A stretch of 55,712 bases of DNA from UBA927 sp964361785 (GTDB taxonomy: Bacteria; Patescibacteriota; Microgenomatia; UBA10105; UBA927). How positions within the stretch are numbered: the first letter of the stretch is position 1; the number at the start of each line of letters is the position of its first letter. The stretch is from positions 1-55,712 of the forward strand of contig CAYIBX010000004.1 in assembly GCA_964361785.1 (NCBI GenBank), in the 5' to 3' direction. The position numbers were made by a program, and so were the translations under genes. The notes beneath the pieces were generated by a model that was not told the DNA's origin, made no database searches, and saw nothing but the letters and a program-made list of their open reading frames with translations. Shown piece by piece: positions 33,291 to 42,700 of the stretch.

Positions 33291-34697
33291 ATGCCAAAAA
33301 TAAATACGTCAGGCCAGCGCGCAACTGGGAAAATCGTGCAGATATTGGGAGTGGTACTAGATATTCAGTTTTCCAGTGACTACATTCCTGCAATCTATGA
33401 AGCGTTGGAAGTATCGTCAGAATTTACAACGTCAAAGACATTAATTCTTGAGGTTGAACAGCATTTGGGTGACTTCCGCGTTCGTACTGTGGCGTTAGGA
33501 CCAACTGATGGATTAAAAAGAGGACAGACAGTAACTGCTACCGGCAGTCCTATTTCAGTCCCTGTCGGCAAAAAAACACTTGGTCGTATTTTTAATGTCG
33601 TTGGCGAGGTGATTGATGAAGGCAAGCCGTTAGGCGAGGTGAAACTGCATCCAATTCATAGGAAAGCGCCACCACTTTCAGAACAAAGCACAAAAAGAGA
33701 AATATTGGAGACCGGCATAAAGGTGATTGATCTTGTCGCACCTTTTGTGAAGGGCGGTAAAGTAGGCATCTTTGGAGGAGCTGGTTTAGGGAAAACTGTA
33801 CTTATTCAGGAACTTATTCATAACGTGGCAGAAGTGCATGGGGGAGTCTCGGTATTTGCAGGAGTTGGAGAACGGTCTCGGGAAGGAAATGACTTGTGGA
33901 GAGAAATGCAGGAATCAGGAGTAGCTGAGAAGACAGCTCTTGTATTTGGGCAAATGAATGAACCTCCGGGGAGTCGTTTGCGTGTAGCACTTACAGGGCT
34001 CACAATGGCTGAATATTTTCGCGATCAAGAAGGACAGGACGTACTTTTATTTATTGATAATATTTTTCGTTTTGCTCAAGCAGGATCAGAAGTGTCTGCA
34101 CTCTTGGGGCGAATCCCATCAGCGGTTGGCTATCAACCAACGTTAGCTGATGAAATGGGAGCTCTCCAAGAGCGCATTACATCAACCAAGAAAGGGTCTA
34201 TTACCTCTGTGCAGGCTGTGTACGTGCCTGCTGATGATTATACGGATCCAGCGCCGGTTGTGACGTTTGCGCATTTGGATGCAACTATTTCGCTTGAACG
34301 ATCTATAGCTGAGCAAGGGCTCTATCCAGCAGTCGACGCATTGACCGCAAGTTCTCGCATACTGGATCCCTTAGTGCTGGGGGAGGATCACTACAACGTC
34401 GCACGAGGAGTACAACGGGCTTTGCAGCGCTATAAGGATTTACAAGATATCATCGCAATACTCGGCATGGAAGAATTGTCAGAAGATGACAAACTTGCCG
34501 TATCCAGAGCGAGAAAAATTCAGAGATTTCTCACTCAGCCCATGTTTGTGGCGGAAGCATTTACCGCGCGAGCTGGCAAATATGTTCCTATAGAGGACAC
34601 TGTACGAGGCTTTAAAGAAATTCTTGATGGAAAGCACGATGGTAAACCAGAGCAATCATTCTATATGGTCGGTTCGATAGATGAAGTGAAAAAGTAG
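33291..34697 (+). CDS. atpD: ATP synthase subunit beta
   Basis: 468 aa from ATG 33291, which has a clear AAGGAG site upstream; an earlier frame start at 33252 lies inside atpG. Walker A GGAGLGKTVL (about residue 160), catalytic glutamate in GVGERSREGNDL, Walker B VLLFIDNIFRF and the DELSEED-type loop, here MEELSEDDKL. Catalytic subunit of F1. Confidence 0.97.
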   Translation: MPKINTSGQRATGKIVQILGVVLDIQFSSDYIPAIYEALEVSSEFTTSKTLILEVEQHLGDFRVRTVALGPTDGLKRGQTVTATGSPISVPVGKKTLGRIFNVVGEVIDEGKPLGEVKLHPIHRKAPPLSEQSTKREILETGIKVIDLVAPFVKGGKVGIFGGAGLGKTVLIQELIHNVAEVHGGVSVFAGVGERSREGNDLWREMQESGVAEKTALVFGQMNEPPGSRLRVALTGLTMAEYFRDQEGQDVLLFIDNIFRFAQAGSEVSALLGRIPSAVGYQPTLADEMGALQERITSTKKGSITSVQAVYVPADDYTDPAPVVTFAHLDATISLERSIAEQGLYPAVDALTASSRILDPLVLGEDHYNVARGVQRALQRYKDLQDIIAILGMEELSEDDKLAVSRARKIQRFLTQPMFVAEAFTARAGKYVPIEDTVRGFKEILDGKHDGKPEQSFYMVGSIDEVKK

Positions 34698-34699
34698 CT

Positions 34700-35134
34700 A
34701 TGTCTCAATTTCAGCTTGATATTATTACACCGCAAAGAAAAGCCTTTAGTCAAGTTGTCAATGCTCTTTTAGTACCGACTTCTAACGGCTCTATTGGCGT
34801 ACTTTCTCACCACGAAGAGTTATTTTCCGCCTTAACTGAGGGTGAAGTAAAAATTACAGTTGGCACAAAAGAATTTTTCTTGGCAATTGGTGGCGGATTT
34901 ATGGAGGTTCACGATGGTGTCGTCACGGTACTGGTATCAAGAGCAGTTCACGCTGATGAGGTGAATGAACAGGAAATTAAAAAGGCAATGGATGCAGCCA
35001 AACAACTTATCGCGAAAAAAATAGCAGGAGACCAGCGGGCGCACGCGCTTTCTATCCTCAGACGATCTCTTCTAGATCTTAAAGTTTCACGAAGAAGGAG
35101 GGCGTCCAATGTTACTCCATATCCCCTATCTTGA
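34700..35134 (+). CDS. atpC: ATP synthase subunit epsilon
   Basis: 144 aa. N-terminal beta sandwich with LDIITPQRKAFSQ, VPTSNGSIGVLSHHEEL and AIGGGFMEV; C-terminal two-helix inhibitory region, ending in an Arg-rich tail (KVSRRRRASN). It closes the atp operon. A new promoter follows immediately. Confidence 0.94.
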   Translation: MSQFQLDIITPQRKAFSQVVNALLVPTSNGSIGVLSHHEELFSALTEGEVKITVGTKEFFLAIGGGFMEVHDGVVTVLVSRAVHADEVNEQEIKKAMDAAKQLIAKKIAGDQRAHALSILRRSLLDLKVSRRRRASNVTPYPLS

Positions 35135-35140
35135 TAACAA

Positions 35141-35170
35141 TTGACAGCGAGTCGAGCACTGACTTATACT
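35141..35170 (+). promoter_or_regulatory. Promoter of the CBS-domain gene
   Basis: TTGACA (35141-35146), 18-nt spacer, TATACT (35165-35170), 11 nt to ATG 35182: about the best -35/-10 pair in the window, with a very short leader. Confidence 0.65.
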
Positions 35171-35181
35171 CACTCTAATCT

Positions 35182-35685
35182 ATGATGATAAAAGAGGTGA
35201 TGTCTACAAGTGTACACAGTGTAATAGCGACTACCCCTTATAAGGAAATTTGGTTTACTATATTTAAAAGTCATACAAATGCGCTTCCGGTTGTAGATAA
35301 GAACGGGAAGCTCGTGGGTTTGGTGACCAGAGATGATTTATTGCGACCATTGTATCCTAAATATCAAGAATTATTTGAAACGATTGAATCTCCTGCTGAT
35401 TTTGAAGCAATGGAAGATCGCATGAAGGAATTAGCAGGACTTAAGGCCACAGATGTGATGCAAAAGAACGTTATTTTTACGCGTGATATGACCCTTGTCA
35501 TGCGGGCACTGTCTCGTATGATACTTAGACGAGTCAATCAGTTGCCGGTTCTTAATGAAAAAGATGTGGTAATAGGTATGGTCACTAAGGGGGATATATT
35601 TTTGTCCTTATTTCAAAAAAATTTCAAACAACCCATTGGGAGAAAGAGCAAGGGAGTAAAAAAGGTTTCGAAGGTGTCGCGTTAA
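35182..35685 (+). CDS. CBS-domain pair protein
   Basis: 167 aa, two CBS motifs: MIKEVMSTSVHSVIATTPYK to LVGLVTRDDLLRP and ATDVMQKNVIFTRDMTL to VIGMVTKGDIFLSLF, with a helical insert between them and a basic tail. Such stand-alone pairs bind adenine nucleotides and may regulate a partner protein. It sits between the ATP synthase and CTP synthase genes with its own promoter; partner unknown. Confidence 0.88.
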   Translation: MMIKEVMSTSVHSVIATTPYKEIWFTIFKSHTNALPVVDKNGKLVGLVTRDDLLRPLYPKYQELFETIESPADFEAMEDRMKELAGLKATDVMQKNVIFTRDMTLVMRALSRMILRRVNQLPVLNEKDVVIGMVTKGDIFLSLFQKNFKQPIGRKSKGVKKVSKVSR

Positions 35686-35695
35686 CTAAAAAAGA

Positions 35696-35724
35696 TTGAC
35701 TCAGGTATATATATTTGGTATCTT
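35696..35724 (+). promoter_or_regulatory. Promoter of pyrG
   Basis: TTGACT (35696-35701), 17-nt spacer, TATCTT (35719-35724), 5 nt before ATG 35730; leaderless mRNA predicted. Confidence 0.65.
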
Positions 35725-35729
35725 AAACC

Positions 35730-37400
35730 ATGCCGAAGTATATTTTTGTTTCTGGTGGAGTGTTGTCAGGACTCGGGAAAGGTGTCACCGCAGCCTCGAT
35801 TGGTTTTCTTCTTGAGAAACGCGGGTTTAAAGTTTCCTCCGTAAAATGTGAAAACTACCTCAACATGGATTCAGGGCTCATAAATCCCATAGAGCACGGC
35901 GATCCGTACCTTTGTGACGATGGCACAGAAGCTGATATGGACATGGGAACGTATGAAAAATTCTTAGGTAAAAATGTCCATAGGCACAATTTCATAACGA
36001 TGGGGCAGATCTACTCTGCAGTTATTAATCGTGAGCGTAATTTTGAGTATAAAGGCGAGGATGTAGAAGCAATTCCTCATATTACGGATGAGATTTTATT
36101 GCGTATAAACGAAGCTGCCAAAAAAGATAAAGCGGACATAGTGGTAGTAGAGCTTGGAGGTACCGCAGGCGAGTATCAAAACATGCTCTACTATGAAGCG
36201 TCACGTATATTAAAAACGGTGAAAAAAGCCACAGTTGCGCATGTGCATGTAAGTTATTTGCCGACCCCAAGCCATTTGGGTGAGCCAAAAACAAAACCTA
36301 CGCAACTGTCCGTAAAATTTTTGCTTTCGATGGGGATACAGCCTGACTTTATCGTTTGTCGTGGTGAGAAAGCGATTGATATAAGAAGGCGTGAGCGACT
36401 TGCGATGTTTTGTAACGTGTCTCCAGACGACGTTATAAACAATCCCGATGAAGATACGCCGTATGCTGTGCCGGTGACATTTGAAGAACAAAAATTTCCA
36501 CAAAAACTACTTACGCTCTTAGGCCTCGAAGATAAACCAGCAGATTTGACCGAGTGGAAAGCATTTCTCTCCCGAGTCAGAGCAAGTAAGAAAAAAACAA
36601 TAGAAGTCGCAATAGTCGGTAAGTATTTCGCCACGGGAGATTATGAATTGCGTGATTCCTACGCGGCGCTTATGGATGCATTGGATCATGCTGGATGGGC
36701 AAATGGTGTGCAGATAAAAACCAGATGGATCAATGCGGAGCGAATAGAAAAAGGTGAACCTGTAGAGAAATTATTAGAGGGAGTTGTGGGAGTAATTGTC
36801 CCAATCGGTTGGGGAGCTCGCGGCGTTGAGGGAATGTTAAAAGGCATACAGTACGCTCGGGAGACTAAAATTCCGTATTTAGGGCTTTGCTACGGTATGC
36901 AACTTGCAGTAGTTGAGTACGCGCGAAACGTGTTAAAGCTTGACAGAGCCAATAGTGTGGAATCAGATGAACAGACGCCGCACCCGGTGATCCATATGAA
37001 TAAGTTGCAGGAAGAAAATCAAGCTCGTCGTGCTTATGGCGGCACAATGCGTCTAGGAAGATGGGTGTGTAAAGTAAAAGAGGGATCAATAGCCGATAGA
37101 AGTTATACGAAACATTCAGGTTTCGATGATGCGAAACTACGCGTGGTAGGCGAGCGGCATAGGCACAGATATGAGTTTAACGATTCGTACGCCAAAGAGT
37201 TAGAAGCGAAAGGACTGGTTATTTCCGGCCGGTCTATTGTAGAAAATTTGGCTGAAATTATAGAGCTGCCTCAAGAAGTGCATCCGTTTTTCTTAGGCAC
37301 TCAGTATCATCCGGAGTACCGGTCGTTGCCACTTCGTCCACATCCGTTGTTTTTGGAATACATTCGATCTTGCCTCGATAGGGCGAAATTGGTACAATAA
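35730..37400 (+). CDS. pyrG: CTP synthase
   Basis: 556 aa, full length. Synthetase domain: FVSGGVLSGLGKGVTAASIG (P-loop), KCENYLNMDSGLINPIEHG, HVHVSYLP. Glutaminase domain from about 290: GLCYGMQLAVVEYARNV contains the catalytic Cys, and FFLGTQYHPEYRS the His/Glu. It makes CTP from UTP with glutamine. Confidence 0.97.
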   Translation: MPKYIFVSGGVLSGLGKGVTAASIGFLLEKRGFKVSSVKCENYLNMDSGLINPIEHGDPYLCDDGTEADMDMGTYEKFLGKNVHRHNFITMGQIYSAVINRERNFEYKGEDVEAIPHITDEILLRINEAAKKDKADIVVVELGGTAGEYQNMLYYEASRILKTVKKATVAHVHVSYLPTPSHLGEPKTKPTQLSVKFLLSMGIQPDFIVCRGEKAIDIRRRERLAMFCNVSPDDVINNPDEDTPYAVPVTFEEQKFPQKLLTLLGLEDKPADLTEWKAFLSRVRASKKKTIEVAIVGKYFATGDYELRDSYAALMDALDHAGWANGVQIKTRWINAERIEKGEPVEKLLEGVVGVIVPIGWGARGVEGMLKGIQYARETKIPYLGLCYGMQLAVVEYARNVLKLDRANSVESDEQTPHPVIHMNKLQEENQARRAYGGTMRLGRWVCKVKEGSIADRSYTKHSGFDDAKLRVVGERHRHRYEFNDSYAKELEAKGLVISGRSIVENLAEIIELPQEVHPFFLGTQYHPEYRSLPLRPHPLFLEYIRSCLDRAKLVQ

Positions 37401-37415
37401 GAGCCTCTCTATAAG
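37389..37415 (+). promoter_or_regulatory. -10 (and weak -35) for rplS
   Basis: TATAAG (37410-37415) ends 5 nt before ATG 37421; TTGGTA (37389-37394) is a poor -35 with a short 15-nt spacer and lies inside pyrG. Confidence 0.4.
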
Positions 37416-37420
37416 AATAT

Positions 37421-37822
37421 ATGGCAAACAAAGCAACCTGGATAGGCAAAGATGGTGAAAAAGAATTACGTGTAGATATCCACGTCGGGGATACTGTACG
37501 TGTTCACTATAAACTCATTGAAAAAGAAAAGACTTCTGGGAAAACTAAACGTGAAGTCAAAGTAGAAACTCGTGATCGTATACAAGTATATGAAGGTATA
37601 GTAATTGCGATCAAAGGCGCAGCCGAGAATACCATGTTCATGGTTCGCCGTACTGCAGTCGGTGGAATAGGCATGGAGCGTATTTTTCCACTCGTTTCTC
37701 CATGGATTAAAAAACTTGAAGTGAAAAAGTTGGGTCTTGTACGGAGAGCGAAACTTTATTATTTGCGTGGTAAAATAGGAAAAGAGGCTACGAGAATTGC
37801 AGAAGTCACCCCAAAAAATTAA
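37421..37822 (+). CDS. rplS: 50S ribosomal protein L19
   Basis: 133 aa, slightly longer than the usual 115 because of an insert (EKEKTSGKTKREVKVE) after VGDTVRVHYKL. RIQVYEGIVIAIKGA, TFTVR-like FMVRRTAVGGIGMERIFPLVSPWI and RAKLYYLRGKIGKEA are the conserved L19 blocks. It sits at the 30S-50S interface. Its 3' end overlaps the yraN frame by 26 bp. Confidence 0.95.
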   Translation: MANKATWIGKDGEKELRVDIHVGDTVRVHYKLIEKEKTSGKTKREVKVETRDRIQVYEGIVIAIKGAAENTMFMVRRTAVGGIGMERIFPLVSPWIKKLEVKKLGLVRRAKLYYLRGKIGKEATRIAEVTPKN

Positions 37823-38170
37823 GATCGGTACATTAGGCGAAGATATCGCCTGCGTGTTTCTTTCTCATAAAGGGTACCAAATCCTCCAACGTAACTTTAA
37901 AGCCCGATATGGCGAATTAGATATTATCGCACTAGATGGCAAAGCACTTGTGTTTATTGAAGTGAAAACACGACAAATTTATTATTTGGGACACCAGAGG
38001 AAGCGATTACTCCACGCAAACTTCATGAACTTATTCAAACAGCGCAGTATTATGTAGTCATCCATCCCGAGCTTCCCAAACTCATGCGTATTGATGTTAT
38101 TGGCATTATGATGGATGAGATAACTGAAGAAGTACAACGGATTACTCACACAGAAAATATTATGTCGTAG
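37797..38170 (+). pseudogene. yraN: YraN/UPF0102-family nuclease-like gene, frameshifted
   Basis: Starts at TTG 37797 (IKIGTLGEDIACVFLSHKGY, RNFKARYGELDIIALDG, LVFIEVKTR: the endonuclease-fold core with D/ExK). The frame is lost after TRQIYY. Reading on one base back from 37985 restores FGTPEEAITPRKLHELIQTA and the conserved VIHPELPKLMRIDVIGIMM to TAG 38168. One missing T in the run at 37985-37987 explains it. Joined length is about 124 aa, normal for the family. Either a sequencing error or a recent inactivation. Confidence 0.85.
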
Positions 38171-38179
38171 TATATATGA

Positions 38180-38815
38180 TTACGATAATTTATATTCAGG
38201 GCAAAGGTCGCCCAACGGACAATGGTCGCACGTGTGAGGCCTTGCCGTGCATACATAGCGGCCGTGAAGAGTGAGAAGCTGTCCAAAATCTATCCATTTG
38301 TCTTTCGGTATGAGTTTCATGAGATCCTGTTCTATTTTTACCGGATCTTTATTTGTTGTGAGGCCTAATTTGTTGGACAATCGAATGCCGTGTGTGTCGA
38401 TCACAATTCCCGATGCAATGCTAAAGACACTTCCTAATACCACGTTTGCGGTTTTTCTGGCAACTCCTGGCAATGCGTCAAGCTCATCCATGGTCTGGGG
38501 AACGACTCCACCATATTTTTCTATAATCATTTCGGCAGAGGTATGGATATTTTTGGCTTTGTTGGGGTGAAAATTTATTTTTGTGATCATAGAGTCAATG
38601 TCTTCGATTGACGCATCGGCAAATGATTGAATAGTTTTGTATGCAACAAAGAGTGCTGGAGTCACCGTATTGACAAGTTTGTCGGTACATTGCGCTGAGA
38701 GTATAGTGGCGACGAGTAGCTCAAATGGAGTCGTAAAGTGAAGTTCGACTTTGGGGTGCGGATTGGCTTTATAAAGCCTTTTCATGATCTCTAATGCTTT
38801 TTCTTGTGTAGTCAT
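38180..38815 (-). CDS. nth: Endonuclease III
   Basis: 211 aa from ATG 38815; a start at 38848 would overlap the upstream gene. Helix-hairpin-helix LPGVARKTANVVLG with the catalytic Lys, the catalytic Asp in VIDTHGIRLSNKLG, and a C-terminal 4Fe-4S loop with spacing C-x6-C-x2-C-x5-C (CTARPHTCDHCPLGDLC). It removes oxidised pyrimidines and nicks AP sites. The metallopeptidase gene lies 7 bp upstream on the same strand. Confidence 0.95.
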   Translation of the reverse strand: MTTQEKALEIMKRLYKANPHPKVELHFTTPFELLVATILSAQCTDKLVNTVTPALFVAYKTIQSFADASIEDIDSMITKINFHPNKAKNIHTSAEMIIEKYGGVVPQTMDELDALPGVARKTANVVLGSVFSIASGIVIDTHGIRLSNKLGLTTNKDPVKIEQDLMKLIPKDKWIDFGQLLTLHGRYVCTARPHTCDHCPLGDLCPEYKLS

Positions 38816-38822
38816 GTATGTA

Positions 38823-39500
38823 TTATAACTTAAGTGTATGTCCTTCACGCCGAAGCCATGCGCGGGCTTCTTTAAAATTTGGATAATACATACTTACTAA
38901 ATTCCAAAATGCTTTTGCATGATTATGGTGCACAGTGTGTGCCAATTCATGAATGACAACATAATCGATGATAGGTGGCTCGGCGAAAATAAGTCTATAG
39001 GAAAAACTAATCGTTCCCGTACTGCTGCATGAGCCCCATCTACTGGATGTATTGCGGATAGTTATCTTTTTATATGATACGTTCATTTTTTGGGCATAGA
39101 AACTTATTCGGGAAGCCAGATATTTTTTGGTAAACGATCGGATCCAGAGTTCCATATGGTGTTTTGCATGACGCAAAAATTTTTTAGGAAAAAATATTCG
39201 TGATCCGAGGATCGCAATTGCGTTGCCTTCTGTAATATGAAGCGTATAGGGAACTCCTGCAAGTCGAAACACAGAACCTTGATGATACTGAACTTTAGCG
39301 ACGTGTTTTCTGTTTCGCAATGCGTGTTTTGTTTTAATAATCCAATCACGCTTCGACGCTACAAAACGATTGATGAAAAACTTCGGCATAAGATAGGGAG
39401 CTCTCACTTCCAATTTTCCATCTTCTATTATATGAAGCCCTATTGAACGTCGCGATCCGCGTTTGAGTATATCGATTGTCAATGTGTTGTTGCCCACCAT
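38823..39500 (-). CDS. YgjP-like (DUF45) zinc metallopeptidase
   Basis: 225 aa from ATG 39500; the frame is open to 39767, but the extra 89 residues overlap another gene and do not resemble the family. RNTSSRWGSCSSTGTISFSYRL is the family signature, and VVIHELAHTVHHNHAKAFW carries HExxH plus the downstream His zinc ligand. Related to WSS/SprT-like proteases; the biological substrate is unknown. It probably shares a transcript with nth. Confidence 0.88.
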   Translation of the reverse strand: MVGNNTLTIDILKRGSRRSIGLHIIEDGKLEVRAPYLMPKFFINRFVASKRDWIIKTKHALRNRKHVAKVQYHQGSVFRLAGVPYTLHITEGNAIAILGSRIFFPKKFLRHAKHHMELWIRSFTKKYLASRISFYAQKMNVSYKKITIRNTSSRWGSCSSTGTISFSYRLIFAEPPIIDYVVIHELAHTVHHNHAKAFWNLVSMYYPNFKEARAWLRREGHTLKL

Positions 39501-39534
39501 GAATACAATAATAACAAAGTAACGGGCCAGCTGA

Positions 39535-39882
39535 TTATATGAATGCAACTTGAAGTTTAAGTTCACGCGTAATTGATCGAAGTTCCCATGGTTCTTTGAC
39601 AAAGCGTCTTGTTTTATCATTATCTCGATCTGTAAAATAACTAAAGGCACACGTACCATCAGCAAACCTCCAAAAAGTAATATTTCGTGATTGTTCCATA
39701 GATTCAAATTGTAAACGAATATGGTTAATTCCATATATAAATTCATCTCCAAAATTATTAACTGCAAAATGAAATGATACAGAGCCTGGAAAAGATCGTA
39801 ATCTTCTGGGCTTCGGAGAATATTCTCTTGAGGGATTTCTTATAAAGACAGCCTGATTTTCATAAGTTACAAATTCGCTCAT
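39535..39882 (-). CDS. Hypothetical protein
   Basis: 115 aa, not recognised. Basic and aromatic-rich, likely all-beta: SREYSPKPRRLRSFPGSVSF, HIRLQFESMEQSRNITFWRF, TCAFSYFTDRDNDKTRRF. No signal peptide or membrane helix. It lies between tRNA-Lys and the metallopeptidase gene, reading the same way. Confidence 0.6.
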   Translation of the reverse strand: MSEFVTYENQAVFIRNPSREYSPKPRRLRSFPGSVSFHFAVNNFGDEFIYGINHIRLQFESMEQSRNITFWRFADGTCAFSYFTDRDNDKTRRFVKEPWELRSITRELKLQVAFI

Positions 39883-39933
39883 GTTTTTGATGGATGGCAG
39901 AATTGTATTATTGTTGGTTTTTCTTTATTATTG

Positions 39934-40005
39934 TGGGTCGGCTGGGGATCGAACCCAGAACCAATTGCTTAAAAGGCAATTGCTCTACCATTGAGCTACC
40001 GACCC
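39934..40005 (-). tRNA. tRNA-Lys (TTT anticodon)
   Basis: 72 nt, minus strand. Acceptor arms GGGTCGG/CCGACCC, D stem GCTC/GAGC, anticodon stem ATTGC/GCAAT around CTTTTAA (anticodon TTT), T loop TTCGATC, discriminator A, no encoded CCA. Confidence 0.95.
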
Positions 40006-40067
40006 ATGTATTATTTCAACAAATTATATTATAGCAAATTTGATACGGATCTAATAGCTTCCTGTTC

Positions 40068-40099
40068 TTTGTACCAGTGTATTAATACACTGGTACAAA
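40068..40099. repeat. 32-bp perfect palindrome upstream of the P-type ATPase
   Basis: Arms of 16 bp (left arm TTTGTACCAGTGTATT), no spacer; with small bulges the symmetry extends outward through CTGTT/AACAG. It lies in the gap between the divergently read tRNA-Lys and the ATPase gene, as an operator would. Confidence 0.85.
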
Positions 40100-40150
40100 A
40101 GTAACAGTATGAGTAGAAAGAACGATTATTTGATATGATGGAATTCTTCT

Positions 40151-42697
40151 ATGATAAAAGCAAAGATCAATACTGGCCTTACAACTGCTGAAGTTGCCAA
40201 TCGACTTTTGCAATTTGGACCAAACTCTTTTCCAGAACCGACGTCACCCAGCCTTCTTTTTCGTTTTCTTTCACAATTTCATAACGCACTGATGCTTCTT
40301 CTTTTGGGAGCTGGCGTCGTGTCGCTTCTTATCGGAGAAACCCTTGATGCTACATTTATTCTCGCTATAGTCTTCGTGAATGCTTCATTTGGCGTGTTTC
40401 AGGAATATAAAGCAGAGCGTGTCTTATCCGCGTTAAAGACTCTCACTATAACTATGGTACGGGTTTTTCGAGATGGGAAAGAGACAAAAATTGATAGTAA
40501 GGGTCTTGTTCCTGACGATATCATCGTGCTTGAAGAGGGGGATAAAATTCCTGCTGATTGTTTGATGGTTGAAGCTTTTCATGTCGAAGTAAATGAGTCA
40601 GCTCTTACTGGTGAGTCAATGCCTGTTTCTAAATCTACAGCTGGTGATGATGCGTCACAATTATTTTTAGGGACAACGATTGAGCATGGACGTGCTATTT
40701 CTAAAGTAACAAAAACTGGAATTTCTACAAAATTTGGTTCGATTGCTGCGACGCTCGCGTCCATGAAAACGACGAATACACCACTTCAGGTGAAGCTTGA
40801 AGCCTTTACTAAACGTATCGGTTTCGTTGGCATTATAGCTGCTGTACTTGTATTTATTTTGTCTTTTTCTAAAGGTCACGGTGTACTTGAGAGTTTTCTT
40901 TTTGCCATTAGTTTGGCAATTGCTGCGGTGCCAGAAGGACTTCCCGCCGTGATGACAATAGTATTGGCTCTTGGTGTCGAGCGAATGGCAAAGCGGGGAG
41001 CTATAGTACGCAGGTTAGCGGCCATTGAGACATTAGGATCAGTGACTGTGGTGGCGACTGATAAGACGGGGACGATTACGACCAATAACATGGCGGTTAA
41101 AAAGATTTGGATAGATGGTTTGACTTTTGGATTTCATGATAAAAAAGCTGTTTCTCATGAGGTAGGATCGTTGCTTTTGACGTGCGGAATCGTTTGTTCC
41201 ACCGCATCTCTTGCTCAATCGATAGATGACAAAAGTGAGCCAGTTGTTATCGGCGATACGACAGAAGGAGCAATACTTCTCTATGGTCATGCACACGGGA
41301 TAGACCCAAAAACTATTCGATCAGAATGGATAAGACACGACGAAATATCTTTTAGTTCAATAACCAAGCGTATGTCTGTTGTCGTGTCAAAAAATAAGAA
41401 GCGATTTTTTTTTACAAAAGGCGCCCCAGAGTCTGTGCTCTCAATTTGTACAAAAATTGCGCATGCTAATAAAACTGTACCATTTACGAAAGAAAAAAGA
41501 GATGAAATGTTGAGAGATTTTGAAACCTTTGCACGTCTTGGACTTCGTATGATGGCTTTTTCATACAAGCAGGATGGCGATATGAAAAACATTGAATCAG
41601 GACAAGTATTTTTAGGTTTTGTCGGTATTGCGGATCCGGTTCGCAACGAAGTGCCAAAGGCAGTAGAGAGTGCTAGAAGAGCCGGTATTCGAACACTTAT
41701 GATTACCGGAGATAATGCACTTACGGCTGAGGCGATTGGGATAGAAAGTGGAATTATTACCAAAGGAGATACGATTATTTCTTCTGACCAAATTCATTCA
41801 ATTTCAGATAAGGAATTATCAGAACTACTTCTAAAGGTTCACGTTTATGCTCGTATGGCACCTGATGACAAATTGCGCATTGTTCGATTGCTTCAAGAGG
41901 CTGGGGAAACTGTTGCAGTGACAGGAGATGGTGTCAACGATGTGTTGGCGCTTAAAAAAGCAGATATAGGTATTGCGATGGGGAAAACGGGCAGTGATGT
42001 CTCTAAAGAAACCGCGGATATGGTAATTACTGATGATAACTTTGCAACCATTATTCATGCAGTAGAAGAGGGGCGATCTATTTTTCGTCAGATCAAAAAT
42101 GCAATCATGTATCTTTTAGCATGTAATTTCGGTGAAGTGCTCTATATTCTTCCTGCTACATTCTTTAGCCTCCCTGTACTTACACCTTTACAAATTTTAT
42201 ATATGAATATCGTGACTGACGGCTTACCTGCGATATCTTTAGCATTCAACGGTCGGGATCCGCGGGTGATGAGTGAAAAACCACGAAAGGGCATATCTAT
42301 ACTGGAAATTCATGATACTCGCTATATCGTAATATTAGGAATTGCTACCGCGGCTTTTGGATTTATCAGTATTTTCATGGGAGATTTAGGGTCGGCTACA
42401 CTTCTTGTGCGTACGACTGCAGTATTTACCGTCATTATGCTGGTACAGCATTTTATCCTTATGGATATTTGGTTTGTTTTGGCCAAAGCGAGAAAAACGA
42501 TGAGTATACTCATGCATCCGGTGTTTTTGGCTGCCGTACTCCTTCCGTTTATTATATATCCATTTATGCTCTATGTTCCCTCCATCGCGAAAGTGTTTGA
42601 GACCGCGCCGCTTTCGGTAGCACACCTTAGCCAGCTTATTTTGCTGTCACTTGGTGTGTTTATGGTGACGTGGGGACTGCGGCGGGTAAAAAAGTAG
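40151..42697 (+). CDS. P2-type cation-transporting ATPase (calcium-pump-like)
   Basis: 848 aa. N-terminal cation-ATPase domain (GLTTAEVANRLLQFGPN), actuator loop TGES (153-156), phosphorylation site DKTGTITTN (Asp304), hinge TGDGVNDVLALKKADIGIAMG. M4 has AAVPEGLPAVM and M6 NIVTDGLPAISLAFN, matching the SERCA/PMR1 (P2A) calcium or manganese site. No N-terminal metal domain. Probably exports calcium or manganese. A 32-bp palindrome lies 52 bp upstream and may control it. Confidence 0.92.
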   Translation: MIKAKINTGLTTAEVANRLLQFGPNSFPEPTSPSLLFRFLSQFHNALMLLLLGAGVVSLLIGETLDATFILAIVFVNASFGVFQEYKAERVLSALKTLTITMVRVFRDGKETKIDSKGLVPDDIIVLEEGDKIPADCLMVEAFHVEVNESALTGESMPVSKSTAGDDASQLFLGTTIEHGRAISKVTKTGISTKFGSIAATLASMKTTNTPLQVKLEAFTKRIGFVGIIAAVLVFILSFSKGHGVLESFLFAISLAIAAVPEGLPAVMTIVLALGVERMAKRGAIVRRLAAIETLGSVTVVATDKTGTITTNNMAVKKIWIDGLTFGFHDKKAVSHEVGSLLLTCGIVCSTASLAQSIDDKSEPVVIGDTTEGAILLYGHAHGIDPKTIRSEWIRHDEISFSSITKRMSVVVSKNKKRFFFTKGAPESVLSICTKIAHANKTVPFTKEKRDEMLRDFETFARLGLRMMAFSYKQDGDMKNIESGQVFLGFVGIADPVRNEVPKAVESARRAGIRTLMITGDNALTAEAIGIESGIITKGDTIISSDQIHSISDKELSELLLKVHVYARMAPDDKLRIVRLLQEAGETVAVTGDGVNDVLALKKADIGIAMGKTGSDVSKETADMVITDDNFATIIHAVEEGRSIFRQIKNAIMYLLACNFGEVLYILPATFFSLPVLTPLQILYMNIVTDGLPAISLAFNGRDPRVMSEKPRKGISILEIHDTRYIVILGIATAAFGFISIFMGDLGSATLLVRTTAVFTVIMLVQHFILMDIWFVLAKARKTMSILMHPVFLAAVLLPFIIYPFMLYVPSIAKVFETAPLSVAHLSQLILLSLGVFMVTWGLRRVKK

Positions 42698-42700
42698 GTG

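Noticed and set aside
38823..39767. A 314-aa version of the metallopeptidase
   Set aside because: The first 89 residues are hydrophobic nonsense overlapping another same-strand gene; the family fold starts after ATG 39500.
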